Source of the DNA: Pseudomonadota bacterium
Lineage (GTDB): Bacteria; Pseudomonadota; Alphaproteobacteria; Caulobacterales; Caulobacteraceae
Direction: 5' to 3'
Assembly: GCA_023428785.1 (NCBI GenBank)
Contig: JAEYWU010000097.1
Location: forward strand, 1-21,125
Length of the DNA: 21,125 bases
Shown here: piece by piece, positions 8,919-16,728 of the stretch
Numbering within the stretch: position 1 is the first letter of the stretch
How the letters are laid out: each line of letters opens with the position of its first letter
Notes under the pieces: generated by a model
Seen by the model: the letters and a program-made list of their open reading frames with translations, nothing else
Databases searched by the model: none
Told to the model about the DNA's origin: nothing
Program-made: the position numbers and the translations under genes

Positions 8919-9269
8919 CTAGTCACTGGCTGTTCGCCAATGCGGGTGGGTTACATAAGCGGTGACCGCTCCCTCCTCATGCGAACGGATTGTCACCGCT
9001 TCTCCTTGGGGCATGTACACGATCTCGCCTGGGCCTGCAGTGACCGTGCCGTCGTCGCTCAAGATCGAAAGCCGACCTTCCAGGACGATCATCACGTCGT
9101 GGACCGCCATCGTCTCCCTTAATTGCTGACCCGGCGCGTAGCGGCCGTAGCCGATCGTGACCGGCCCCCCATGCCGCTCGTCGATCAAATTCCCGGCGAA
9201 GATGTCGGCCTGCTGTCCAGGAGAGCGCTCCATTGACGCATCAGCTATCGCGAACCTTTGAACCTTCAT
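8919..9269 (-). CDS. Cupin-domain protein (EutQ-like)
   Basis: A 116-residue single-domain cupin. The central part reads like the EutQ-type cupin fold: a VHDVMIVLEGRLSI strand pair, then an AGPGEIVYMPQGEAVTI segment with the Gly/Pro turns of cupin motif 2. The classical motif-1 HxH metal ligands are reduced to one His, so catalytic metal binding is uncertain; a small-molecule sensing or binding role is possible. The frame is open to 9680, but that part is antisense to the GFA gene; ATG 9269 with GGAG 7 nt upstream is the better start. It is divergent from the GFA gene with 198 bp between. The substrate is unknown. Confidence 0.75.
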   Translation of the reverse strand: MKVQRFAIADASMERSPGQQADIFAGNLIDERHGGPVTIGYGRYAPGQQLRETMAVHDVMIVLEGRLSILSDDGTVTAGPGEIVYMPQGEAVTIRSHEEGAVTAYVTHPHWRTASD

Positions 9270-9467
9270 TGTCGTGCTCCATCCACTCGATACCCAAGCC
9301 CTGTCAGGAAGGCAGGTTCCCCCATGGAGTTGGCGCAGGAGAGTCGGCGGGTTCGCCCACACGCCCGGAGGCGTCTTCAAGCGCGTCGCGACACGGGGCT
9401 TCTGGTAGCAGCCGCTACAATGCTGGTATCGCGGCAGGGCCCCTCCCGGGCTTGATGAGGAAAAGCC

Positions 9468-9866
9468 ATGCTTCACGGACAATGCCACTGCGGAGCCGTG
9501 CGATTTGAAACGCCAGATGCTCCCGTGCACAGCTCGGTCTGCTACTGCAACGACTGTCGTCGGCAGTCCGGCGCGCCTCTGGTGGCTTGGGCCATGTTCC
9601 CTGAGGCTTCGGTCAACGTCCAAGGCGAGCCGCGCATCTATCGATCTTCGCAAGGAGGCCAACGGTCGTTCTGCGGTCAATGCGGTAGCGGTCTATTCTT
9701 CAAGAATGAGCCGCTGAGAAATATGGGCATGCTGCAGGTGCGGATCGCTGCGTTTGACGATCCCGACGCCATCGCCCCTCGGGTCCAGGTTCAAACAGCC
9801 GAACGGGTTGCATGGGTTGCGGCCATTCCCAACCTCCCCGCATTCGACCGCTTCCCTGACGCCTAG
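9468..9866 (+). CDS. GFA-family (CENP-V-type) zinc protein
   Basis: A 132-residue GFA domain protein. All seven expected Cys ligands are visible: Cys6 and Cys8 in CHCG, Cys25, Cys27 and Cys30 in CYCNDC, and Cys69 and Cys72 in CGQCG, which in this family bind two zinc ions. Members are annotated as glutathione-dependent formaldehyde-activating enzyme-like, but the reaction of most is unproven, so I do not assign one. GAGG lies about 8 nt before the ATG. It is convergent with the desaturase gene, 15 nt between stops. Codon use looks less GC-biased than in the flanking housekeeping genes, compatible with an accessory gene. Confidence 0.85.
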   Translation: MLHGQCHCGAVRFETPDAPVHSSVCYCNDCRRQSGAPLVAWAMFPEASVNVQGEPRIYRSSQGGQRSFCGQCGSGLFFKNEPLRNMGMLQVRIAAFDDPDAIAPRVQVQTAERVAWVAAIPNLPAFDRFPDA

Positions 9867-9881
9867 GTCCGGCTTCCGCCC

Positions 9882-10832
9882 TCAACCGACGCTCGACGAA
9901 GCCGGTCGTCGCCCCGATGCCTCCCTCAGCACCGCCGCATACCCCGGCGCGACCTCCATCGCCTCCGTCACGCCCTTCTCCGCCAGCAGCCGGTGCGCCC
10001 GCCGAAGGCTCCAGCAGGGCAGGTGCATGAAGATGTGGTGCTCGGCGTGGAAGTTGACCCAGTAGGGGGCGATGAAGGCGCGCTCCCACCAGGCGGCGCG
10101 GGTGGTGCGGGCTTGCCGCAGGGGGTCGATCCCGGAGTTCTCGACGCAGGCGTGCTCGGCGATGTTCCGCAGTCGGGTGACCAGCGGGAACCAGGTCATC
10201 AGCGGGACCAGCCAGAGCGCGAAATAGGCCCACCAGACGCCGGCCAGGATGGTGGCGGCCAGCAGCAGGCCGTTCACGGCCAGGAACGGGATGGCCGAGC
10301 GGGCAGTGACGCGGGCGCCCTCGGGTGCGTCGTCGTCGGGCGCCGCGCGCATGAAGAAGGGCGCGATCCGTTGTTTGAAGAAGGTCTGGCCGGTCAGGTC
10401 GCGGACGATCTTGCGCCGCAGAGAGGCGCGGGTGACCGGGAAGGGTGCGGAGAGGACGAGGTCGGGGTCCTCGGCCTGTTGCGCGTATTTGTGATGGGTC
10501 AGGTGGTAGGGGCGGTAGGCGTCGAGGCTGGCCCCGACCGGCACGGCGCAGAACCAGTGGCCGACCCAGTCATTGACCTTGAGGTTCGGGTGGAGCCCCG
10601 CATGCGCCGCCTCGTGCATCAGGATGGCCAGACCCAGCTGGCGCGTGCCGATGACCATGATCGAGAGCGGGATCAGCCAGGGGATCCAGACGCCCGCCAT
10701 GACCGCCAGGGCGATCACGCCCCAGCAGTGGGCCACCAGCGCCAGCCCCTTCCACGACGACCGCGCCGACAGGCTCGCCCATTCGTCGGGCGAGAAAAAC
10801 TGGCCGGGCTTGAGGCGGGCGACGGCGGGCAT
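9882..10832 (-). CDS. Membrane fatty acid desaturase family protein
   Basis: A 316-residue integral membrane di-iron desaturase/hydroxylase. The three histidine boxes are in place: HEAAH (73-77), HLTHH (110-114) and HAEHH (262-266), with an extra conserved-looking RNIAEHA (222-228). Hydrophobic stretches around 30-72 and 180-215 would carry the membrane helices, leaving the boxes on the cytoplasmic side. It probably desaturates or hydroxylates acyl chains of membrane lipids, but related proteins act on sphingolipids or carotenoids, so the substrate is open. The N-terminal GQFFSPDEWASL segment resembles other bacterial desaturases. It stands alone, with a repeat element upstream and the GFA gene convergent downstream. 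Confidence 0.88.
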   Translation of the reverse strand: MPAVARLKPGQFFSPDEWASLSARSSWKGLALVAHCWGVIALAVMAGVWIPWLIPLSIMVIGTRQLGLAILMHEAAHAGLHPNLKVNDWVGHWFCAVPVGASLDAYRPYHLTHHKYAQQAEDPDLVLSAPFPVTRASLRRKIVRDLTGQTFFKQRIAPFFMRAAPDDDAPEGARVTARSAIPFLAVNGLLLAATILAGVWWAYFALWLVPLMTWFPLVTRLRNIAEHACVENSGIDPLRQARTTRAAWWERAFIAPYWVNFHAEHHIFMHLPCWSLRRAHRLLAEKGVTEAMEVAPGYAAVLREASGRRPASSSVG

Positions 10833-10892
10833 GCCTCAGCCTAGCCCTTATCCCCTTGTGGGAGAAGGTGGGCGCGACGGGTGTTCAATAGA

Positions 10893-11038
10893 CCGTCACC
10901 CTCGGGCTTGTCCCGAGGGCCCATCGGTCAGCTTCCTGCCGGTCAGCAAGGGTTGGAAGGTCGATCCGATGCGAAACTCGTGAGCCCGTTCCTGCCCGGT
11001 CGAACCATGGGCCCTCGGGACAAGCCCGAGGGTGACGG
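10893..11038. repeat. Perfect 32-nt inverted repeat (palindromic dispersed element)
   Basis: Bases 10893-10924 and 11007-11038 are perfect reverse complements over 32 nt, separated by 82 nt. Each arm itself folds: CCCTCGGG-CTTGT-CCCGAGGG is an 8-bp stem with a 5-nt loop. The spacer has no recognisable gene. It lies between the desaturase start and the htpX stop. The arm sequence resembles intergenic palindromes I recall from Caulobacterales and Sphingomonadales genomes. On RNA it could act as a transcript end or stabiliser for htpX. Confidence 0.85.
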
Positions 11039-11043
11039 CATTT

Positions 11044-12003
11044 TTAGCCCCACGGCCCTCGCTTCACGTCCGGCGTAGTCGGGACGCCCGTGCCGGTACG
11101 GCTGGCCGGCTTGGGCGCCGGCGGCGTTTCGGCGAGGGGGCGGCGGCGACCGCCCATCTTGGCCGCCAGTTCGCCCAGCGCCTTTACCCGGTTGGCCGTG
11201 TTGGGGTGAGTCGAGAAGAGGTTGTCGGCGCCGCGTCCGGACAGCGGGTTGATGATGAAGAGCTGGGCCGAGGCCGGGTTGTGCTCGGCGGTCGGGTTGT
11301 GGATACGCTTTGACCAGCCCTCAATCTTCTGCAGGGCCGAGGCGAGCGCCTCGGGGTCGCCCGCGATCTCGGCGCCGACGCGGTCGGCCTCGTATTCGCG
11401 CCCCCGGCTGATGGCCATCTGGACCAGCGCCGCCGCCATGGGCGCCAGGAACATCATGGCCAGCATGCCGATCAGGCCGCCCGGACGGTCGCGGTCGCCG
11501 CCGAAGAACAGGCCGAAGTTCGCCAGCGCCGAGATGGCGCCCGCGACCGTGGCGGTCACCGTCATGGTCAGGGTGTCGCGGTTCTTCACGTGGGCCAGTT
11601 CATGGGCCATCACGCCGCGGATCTCCTCGCGGGTCAGGGCGCGCAGCAGGCCTTCGGTGGCGCAGACGGCTGCGTTCTGGGGATTGCGGCCGGTGGCGAA
11701 GGCGTTGGGCTGTTCGGTCGGGATGATCGCGATCTCCGGCCGGGGCAGGCCGGCGTCGCGCGACATCTGCACGATGTCGGCGACATAGTTGCGGATCAGC
11801 GGCTCGGGGTGGGTCTCGTCGACCTCGACCGCCCGGTACATGCGCAGCACGATCTTGTCGGCGTTCCAGTAGCTGACGAGGTTCATCCCACCGGCGAAGA
11901 CCAGGGCGATGACCATGCCGGTCATGCCGCCGATCAGGTAGCCGATGCCGACGAACAGGGCGGTCAGGGCCGCCAGAAGCATGAAGGTCTTGAGGTGGTT
12001 CAT
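11044..12003 (-). CDS. htpX: Zinc metalloprotease HtpX
   Basis: A 319-residue HtpX (peptidase M48), an inner-membrane protease for quality control of membrane proteins. Two N-terminal transmembrane segments (about 5-22 and 26-46) precede the catalytic HELAH motif (His134, Glu135, His138); the third zinc ligand is Glu203 in REYEAD. Two further hydrophobic segments lie at about 150-168 and 178-198. HPNTANRV near 276 is typical of the family. The last 35 residues are a Pro/Arg/Thr-rich tail longer than in E. coli HtpX. The L,D-transpeptidase gene lies 40 bp upstream on the same strand, so cotranscription is possible. The ribosome site is weak. Confidence 0.95.
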   Translation of the reverse strand: MNHLKTFMLLAALTALFVGIGYLIGGMTGMVIALVFAGGMNLVSYWNADKIVLRMYRAVEVDETHPEPLIRNYVADIVQMSRDAGLPRPEIAIIPTEQPNAFATGRNPQNAAVCATEGLLRALTREEIRGVMAHELAHVKNRDTLTMTVTATVAGAISALANFGLFFGGDRDRPGGLIGMLAMMFLAPMAAALVQMAISRGREYEADRVGAEIAGDPEALASALQKIEGWSKRIHNPTAEHNPASAQLFIINPLSGRGADNLFSTHPNTANRVKALGELAAKMGGRRRPLAETPPAPKPASRTGTGVPTTPDVKRGPWG

Positions 12004-12043
12004 GCCCCGCTATGTGGCGAGGCTTTCGCCTGTTCTCAAGAGC

Positions 12044-13609
12044 TTACGGACCGACGTCGTTCGGATCATCCGAGCCGTCGTCGATGGCGCGCGGCAGGCT
12101 GATGTCGATGCCCAGGGCGCGGGCCAGGGCGGCGTCGCGCTGATAGACGTCCTCTCGGAAGGCCACCGCACCCTGACCGGTCACGAAGGCCGTCCAGTAG
12201 AGCAGGCGCACCGAGATCTCGCGGCCGGTCTGGACCCGGGTCGTCTCGCGCGAATCCAGGGCCGCGTCGAACTCCGCCAGCCGGTCCGGCGCCGGCGACA
12301 GCAGCAGCCGGGCGAAGTCGATGGCGTTCTCGACCCGCACGCAGCCGTGCGAGCGGTGACGATAGGCGTTGCGGAACACGGCCCGGGCGGGCGTGTCGTG
12401 CAGGAAGATAGCGTAGCTGTCGCGCAGCTCGAACTTCACATAGCCCAGCGCCGCCGTCGGCCCGGCGCGCTGGATCACGCGGCCGTCCGAGGTGACGTAC
12501 ATGTTGTTGGCGCGCAGATAGGCCGCGCCGCGAGGCAGGATCTCGTTGCGCGCGATGCCCATCGGCACATACCAGGGCGGATTGGCCACCACCGAGGCGA
12601 AGGGCTTTTCCAGGCTCGGCGTCTGGTTGGCGGGCGTGCCGACCACCACGCGGTTGGAGTGGATCGGGCGGCCTTCATGCCAGTAGACCATGATGGCGGC
12701 GGCGGTGTTGACTTCGATCCGCTCGGGATTGAGGTCGCGCTTGAGCCAGCGGCGGCGCTCCAGGTTCAGGGCGATCTGGCGGGCGCGGTCCTCGGCGCTG
12801 GCGGAGAGGGCGGACTGGGTGCCCTGGCCGATGATGCCGTCCGATACCAGGCCATGACGCACCTGGAAGCGGCGCACGGCGGTCTGCAGCGCCTCATCGT
12901 AGACGGTGGTCGCCGGATTGATCGCGGCCATGTCGGCGCGGCTGATGTCGCCCTCGGCGTTCAGGCGGCGGATCAGGGCCGGCAGGCGGGAATCCGTATC
13001 GCCCGGCCGGATCACGGCGCCCGCCGGGAAGACGGGCCAGCCGCCGTTCAGCGAGATGTCGCGATACCGGATATAGCCGGCCGAGAGGTTGGTGTAGCCG
13101 ATGTCGGTCGGGGCCAGGCCGTTCAGCCAGTCGGCCAGACGGTTCTGCGTCAGGGCCTGGGCCATGGGCGCGCCGAGCAGGGCGCGGTTCGGCTCCATCT
13201 CCCACAGGTCCTCGACCGTGGTGGGATCGACGGTGCCTTCCGACAGGACGCGGGCGTAGGTCAGGGCTGCGGTCGTAAGGCGCATGTCGGCCTGGCGCGG
13301 ATCGGCCACGGCGGCCACGCCGTCCAGATAGTGCGAAGCGTCCAGCCCGTGGCGGTCGGCCTGGCCGATGGCGCGGCCGAGCGCCGTCACACGCTCGGGC
13401 GTCCAGGCCGGACGCCAGCCCATCGCCTCGTAGAAGGCGCGGATTTCCGGCTGCAGGGTCTCGGGCTGACCAGCGAGCTGGTCGTTGAAGCTCTGGTAGA
13501 AGCTGCTGTCACCGCCGATGGAGGGCGGCGGGGTCTGTCCCAGCCCGGCTCCGCTCGCCAAGGCGATCCCGGTCGCTGAGAAGGCCAGTTCGCGCCGATT
13601 GATGCCCAT
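12044..13609 (-). CDS. L,D-transpeptidase (YcbB/LdtD-like, YkuD domain)
   Basis: A 521-residue exported L,D-transpeptidase, forming 3-3 peptidoglycan cross-links or anchoring proteins to the wall. The N-terminus has a twin-arginine-like signal (NRRELAF then a hydrophobic run ending near AGLGQ, residue 25). A scaffold region is followed by a peptidoglycan-binding repeat (about 236-270, FQVRHGLVSDGIIG) and the YkuD catalytic domain (about 300-470), with His404 in FLHDTP and the active-site SHGCVR motif (Cys423, Arg425). Overall order and length match the YcbB type. The frame extends to 13729, but that part runs through the rpmE terminator; ATG 13609, with AGAGGA about 10 nt before it and directly followed by the signal peptide, is preferred. 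Confidence 0.93.
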   Translation of the reverse strand: MGINRRELAFSATGIALASGAGLGQTPPPSIGGDSSFYQSFNDQLAGQPETLQPEIRAFYEAMGWRPAWTPERVTALGRAIGQADRHGLDASHYLDGVAAVADPRQADMRLTTAALTYARVLSEGTVDPTTVEDLWEMEPNRALLGAPMAQALTQNRLADWLNGLAPTDIGYTNLSAGYIRYRDISLNGGWPVFPAGAVIRPGDTDSRLPALIRRLNAEGDISRADMAAINPATTVYDEALQTAVRRFQVRHGLVSDGIIGQGTQSALSASAEDRARQIALNLERRRWLKRDLNPERIEVNTAAAIMVYWHEGRPIHSNRVVVGTPANQTPSLEKPFASVVANPPWYVPMGIARNEILPRGAAYLRANNMYVTSDGRVIQRAGPTAALGYVKFELRDSYAIFLHDTPARAVFRNAYRHRSHGCVRVENAIDFARLLLSPAPDRLAEFDAALDSRETTRVQTGREISVRLLYWTAFVTGQGAVAFREDVYQRDAALARALGIDISLPRAIDDGSDDPNDVGP

Positions 13610-13680
13610 GGGATGCCGTTCCTCTATCCGCCCCGCCGGACGCTGATAACGGTCCGAACTTAACGACGTTCCGGGCAAAC

Positions 13681-13712
13681 AAAAAGGCGCCGAACCTGAC
13701 GATCGGCGCCTT
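13681..13712 (-). terminator. Rho-independent terminator of rpmE
   Basis: On the minus strand an 8-bp stem GGCGCCGA/TCGGCGCC (13703-13710 with 13686-13693) is followed by TTTTTG (13685-13680). It lies about 40 nt after the rpmE stop and before the L,D-transpeptidase start, so the two genes are probably separate transcription units. Confidence 0.8.
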
Positions 13713-13750
13713 CTCGCAATCTGTTGCACTCGGGCTGCGCCCGAGGCGGG

Positions 13751-13975
13751 CTACTTCTTGATGAAGCCGCCGAACTTGTTGTTGAAGCGCGAGACGCGGC
13801 CGCCGCGGTCCATCAGGTGGGCGTTGCCGCCCGTCCAGGCCGGGTGGGTGGTCGGGTCGATGTCGAGGTTCAGCGTCGCGCCTTCCTTGCCGTAGGTCGA
13901 GCGCGTCTGATAGGTCGTCCCGTCCGTCATCACCACGGTGATGAAGTGATAGTCGGGGTGGATGTCCTGCTTCAT
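13751..13975 (-). CDS. rpmE: 50S ribosomal protein L31
   Basis: A 74-residue L31 of the large ribosomal subunit. The start MKQDIHPDYH, the TRSTYGKEG segment, the DIDPTTHPAWTGG signature and the C-terminal RVSRFNNKFGG are characteristic. It contains no Cys at all, so it is the zinc-independent form. The frame stays open upstream to 14236 but is antisense to the ABC transporter there; ATG 13975 gives the exact family start. A strong terminator follows the gene. Upstream, 46-65 nt before the start codon, lies a terminator-shaped hairpin (14011-14040). It is divergent from the ABC exporter. Confidence 0.97.
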   Translation of the reverse strand: MKQDIHPDYHFITVVMTDGTTYQTRSTYGKEGATLNLDIDPTTHPAWTGGNAHLMDRGGRVSRFNNKFGGFIKK

Positions 13976-14000
13976 GGCGTCTGTCCGGCGGGCGCGTCGA

Positions 14001-14010
14001 TGACGCGTCA
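14001..14010. promoter_or_regulatory. Perfect 10-nt palindrome in the rpmE-ABC divergent region
   Basis: TGACGCGTCA is a perfect 10-nt palindrome 26 nt upstream of the rpmE start. It has the look of a dimeric regulator half-site pair but no known operator was recognised; a chance occurrence in GC-rich DNA is possible. Confidence 0.2.
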
Positions 14011-14040
14011 GAAAATGAAAATCCGCCGGGAGCCGGCGGA
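14011..14040 (-). terminator. Terminator-shaped hairpin in the rpmE leader
   Basis: Read on the minus strand, a perfect 7-bp stem TCCGCCG/CGGCGGA (14040-14034 with 14028-14022, 5-nt loop) is followed by TTTTCATTTTC. This is the shape of an intrinsic terminator, but it lies upstream of rpmE and downstream of nothing on this strand. If the rpmE promoter lies further upstream, it would sit inside the rpmE leader as a possible attenuator. Confidence 0.5.
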
Positions 14041-14084
14041 GAGGCGGCGTCCTTACAGGATGGGCCGCCGAGAGGCAAGAGCGT

Positions 14085-15923
14085 ATGTCCCAGACTGAGT
14101 CCGCCCCTTCCCTGTCGGAGCGCCCCTCCGGCGGCGCGGTGCTGGTCGAGCAGATGACCGAGGCGGCCGGCCGTCGCGAGCGCCGGCGCGACCTCAAGCC
14201 GCTCGGGCGGCTCTGGCCCTTCGCCCTGCGGCACAAGCCGGACCTGCTGCTGGCCCTGGTGTTCCTGATCCTGGCGACCGTCGCGTCCCTGGGCCTGACG
14301 GCGACGGCGCGCGGCGCGATCGATCACGGCTTCCAGGATGGCGGGGCCGACATCGACCGCTGGTTCCTGTGGCTGGGCCTGAACGCCCTGGGCCTCGCGG
14401 CGGTGACGGCGGCCCGGTACTTCTATGTGACCAAGACCGGCGAGCGGATGGTCGCGGATCTCCGGCAGGCGGTCTTCGGCCACGTCCTGTCGCTGGATCA
14501 GGGTTTCCTGTCGGGCATCCGCACCGGCGAGGTGCTCAGCCGCCTGACCACCGACATCCAGATCGTCGACACCCTGCTGACGACCTCCATCTCCTATGCT
14601 CTGAGAAACATCCTGATGCTGATAGGGGCGATCATCATGCTGGCGGTGGTCTCGCCCAAGCTGACCGCGTTTGTGCTGCTCATCGTGCCGGTCCTGATCG
14701 TTCCGCTGTTCGTCTACGGGCGGCGGGTTCGGGCCCTGACGGTGAAATCCCAGGACCAGTTCGCCCAGGCCGTCGGCTTTGCGGGCGAGAGCATCGAAGC
14801 GCTTGAGACGGTGCAGGCCTTTGGCCGCGAGAAGACGGCGTCGGGCCGCTTCGACCGGGCCGTGGACGACGCCTTCGCCGCATCGCTGCGCCGGATGAGC
14901 GCGCGGGCGATCATGACCGCCGCCATCGTGCTGGTCATGTTCGGCGGCGTGACCCTGGTCCTGTGGCTGGGCGCGCGCGACGTCATCGCCGGAAACATGA
15001 GCGAGGGCGCCCTGATCCAGTTCGTGCTGCTGGCTGTGTTCGCTGCCGGCGCCGTCGCGGCGCTGGGCGAAAGCTGGGGCGACGTACAGAAGGCGTCCGG
15101 CGCCATGGCCCGGATCGGGGACCTGCTGCAGGCGGCCCCGAAGGTGGCGGCGCCGCTCGCACCGGTCGCCCTGCCCGCCCCGCCGCGCGGCGAGGCTTCG
15201 CTGGAGGACATCTCCTTCGCCTATCCCGGACGGCCTGACCTGCCGGCGCTTAAGGGCTTCTCCCTGACCGTGCGGCCAGGCGAGACGGTGGCCCTCGTCG
15301 GGCCGTCGGGCGCGGGCAAGTCGACCGTGTTCCGGCTGCTGCTGCGCTTCTACGATCCGGATTCAGGCACGGTCCGCCTCGATGGCGTCGACATCCGCGA
15401 CGCCGATCCGGCCGAGGTCAGGGCGCGTCTGGCCTGGGTGTCGCAGGAAGCGCCGCTCTTCTCGGGGTCGGGGACCGAGAACGTCCGCTTCGGCCGCGAA
15501 GAGGCTGACGAGGCCGCTATCCGGACGGCGCTTGAGGAGGCCCAGGCCCTGATGTTCCTGGAAGCCCTGCCCAAGGGGCTGGATGAGCCGCTGGGCGAAC
15601 GGGGGCGGTCCCTGTCTGGCGGTCAGCGGCAGCGCCTCGCCATCGCGCGCGCCTTGGTGCGTCACGCGCCGATCCTGCTGCTGGATGAAGCGACGTCGGC
15701 GCTCGACGCCGAAAACGAGCGGCTCGTTCAATCCGCGCTGGACCGGGCTATGGAGAGCCGCACCACTCTGGTCATCGCCCACCGTCTGGCCACGGTGAAG
15801 CGGGCCGACCGGATCGTGGTCATGGATGAGGGCCGCGTGGTCGAGGAAGGCACGCACGCGGCGCTGGTGAAAGCCGGCGGCCTCTATGCGCGGCTGGCGG
15901 AGCTGCAGTTCAGGGCAGAGTGA
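14085..15923 (+). CDS. ABC exporter, fused permease/ATPase (MsbA/LmrA type)
   Basis: A 612-residue half-transporter of the ABCB type: about six transmembrane helices (roughly 48-320), then an ATPase domain with Walker A GPSGAGKST (406-414), signature LSGGQ (510-514), Walker B ILLLDEA (530-536) and H-loop His566. It should work as a homodimer exporting a lipid, glycolipid, peptide or drug from the inner membrane; sequence alone does not identify the substrate. It is divergent from rpmE and convergent with suhB (9 nt between stops). ATG 14085 has GAGAGG about 9 nt upstream. A long soluble N-terminal segment of about 45 residues precedes helix 1. Confidence 0.94.
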   Translation: MSQTESAPSLSERPSGGAVLVEQMTEAAGRRERRRDLKPLGRLWPFALRHKPDLLLALVFLILATVASLGLTATARGAIDHGFQDGGADIDRWFLWLGLNALGLAAVTAARYFYVTKTGERMVADLRQAVFGHVLSLDQGFLSGIRTGEVLSRLTTDIQIVDTLLTTSISYALRNILMLIGAIIMLAVVSPKLTAFVLLIVPVLIVPLFVYGRRVRALTVKSQDQFAQAVGFAGESIEALETVQAFGREKTASGRFDRAVDDAFAASLRRMSARAIMTAAIVLVMFGGVTLVLWLGARDVIAGNMSEGALIQFVLLAVFAAGAVAALGESWGDVQKASGAMARIGDLLQAAPKVAAPLAPVALPAPPRGEASLEDISFAYPGRPDLPALKGFSLTVRPGETVALVGPSGAGKSTVFRLLLRFYDPDSGTVRLDGVDIRDADPAEVRARLAWVSQEAPLFSGSGTENVRFGREEADEAAIRTALEEAQALMFLEALPKGLDEPLGERGRSLSGGQRQRLAIARALVRHAPILLLDEATSALDAENERLVQSALDRAMESRTTLVIAHRLATVKRADRIVVMDEGRVVEEGTHAALVKAGGLYARLAELQFRAE

Positions 15924-15932
15924 AGCGAGGGG

Positions 15933-16724
15933 TTAGGCTGCCCGCAGGTGCTTCACCAGCTGCGGCTGGATTTCCGGGGCGCCGACGCAGACGCCGGCGC
16001 CGGTGCGCACATCCTGATCCTCGTCGATGCCGGTGACGACGCCGCCGGCCTCGGTGATCAGGATCAGCCCCGCGGCCACGTCCCAGGGGTTCAGGTTCCG
16101 CTCCCAGAAGGCGTCGTAGCGGCCCGCGGCGACCCAGGCGAGGTCGAGCGCGGCCGAGCCGAGACGGCGGATGCCCGCGACCCGCTGGCCGATGGCGTGG
16201 ACTTCCTTGATCGTCTGGCCGTGGCCCGGACGGCCGATGAACGGCAGGCCCGTGCCGATCAGGCAGTCGGCCAGCTCGCGGCGACCCGAGACGCGGATGC
16301 GCGCGTCGTTCAGGAAGGCGCCCTTGCCTTTCTCGGCCCAGAACAGCTCGTTGGTGATCGGGTTGAAGGTCACGCCCGCCTGGATCTCGCCCTCGCGCTC
16401 AAGCGCGACGGTGATCGCGAAGTGCGGCATGGCGTGCAGGAAGTTGGTCGTGCCGTCGATAGGATCGACGATGAAGGTGTGGCTCTTGTCCGTGCCCTCG
16501 ACCATGCCGCGTTCCTCGCCGAGGAAGCCATAGCCGGGACGCGCCTTCATCAGCACCTCGAACAGGGTCTGCTCGGCCTTGAGGTCGGCCGCCGAGACGA
16601 AATCACCGGGGCCCTTCCTCGACACTTGCAGCGCCGCGACCTCGCCGAAGTCGCGCAGCATCGGGCGTGCGGCCTTCTTGACCGCGTCGATCATCACCTG
16701 GACGACGGGAGAGCCTAGGGGCAT
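15933..16724 (-). CDS. suhB: Inositol monophosphatase family protein (SuhB-like)
   Basis: A 263-residue Mg2+-dependent phosphatase of the IMPase family. The metal and catalytic residues are visible: Glu70 in LGEERG, Asp87, Asp90 and Thr92 in DPIDGTTNF, and Asp215 in NPWDVAAG. It hydrolyses inositol phosphates or related sugar phosphates; SuhB in E. coli also acts in rRNA antitermination, and which role holds here is not visible. It starts 4 nt after the efp stop, so translation is probably coupled; the efp-suhB order is one I recall from other alphaproteobacteria. An internal ATG at residue 11 is an alternative start. Confidence 0.93.
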   Translation of the reverse strand: MPLGSPVVQVMIDAVKKAARPMLRDFGEVAALQVSRKGPGDFVSAADLKAEQTLFEVLMKARPGYGFLGEERGMVEGTDKSHTFIVDPIDGTTNFLHAMPHFAITVALEREGEIQAGVTFNPITNELFWAEKGKGAFLNDARIRVSGRRELADCLIGTGLPFIGRPGHGQTIKEVHAIGQRVAGIRRLGSAALDLAWVAAGRYDAFWERNLNPWDVAAGLILITEAGGVVTGIDEDQDVRTGAGVCVGAPEIQPQLVKHLRAA

Positions 16725-16728
16725 CAGA

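Noticed and set aside
9270..9467. Short plus-strand frame (9323-9455) between cupin and GFA genes
   Set aside because: About 44 codons, Arg-rich, no ribosome site of quality and no similarity that I recognise.
11945..13579. 544-codon plus-strand open frame
   Set aside because: It is antisense to the L,D-transpeptidase and htpX and shows no domain.
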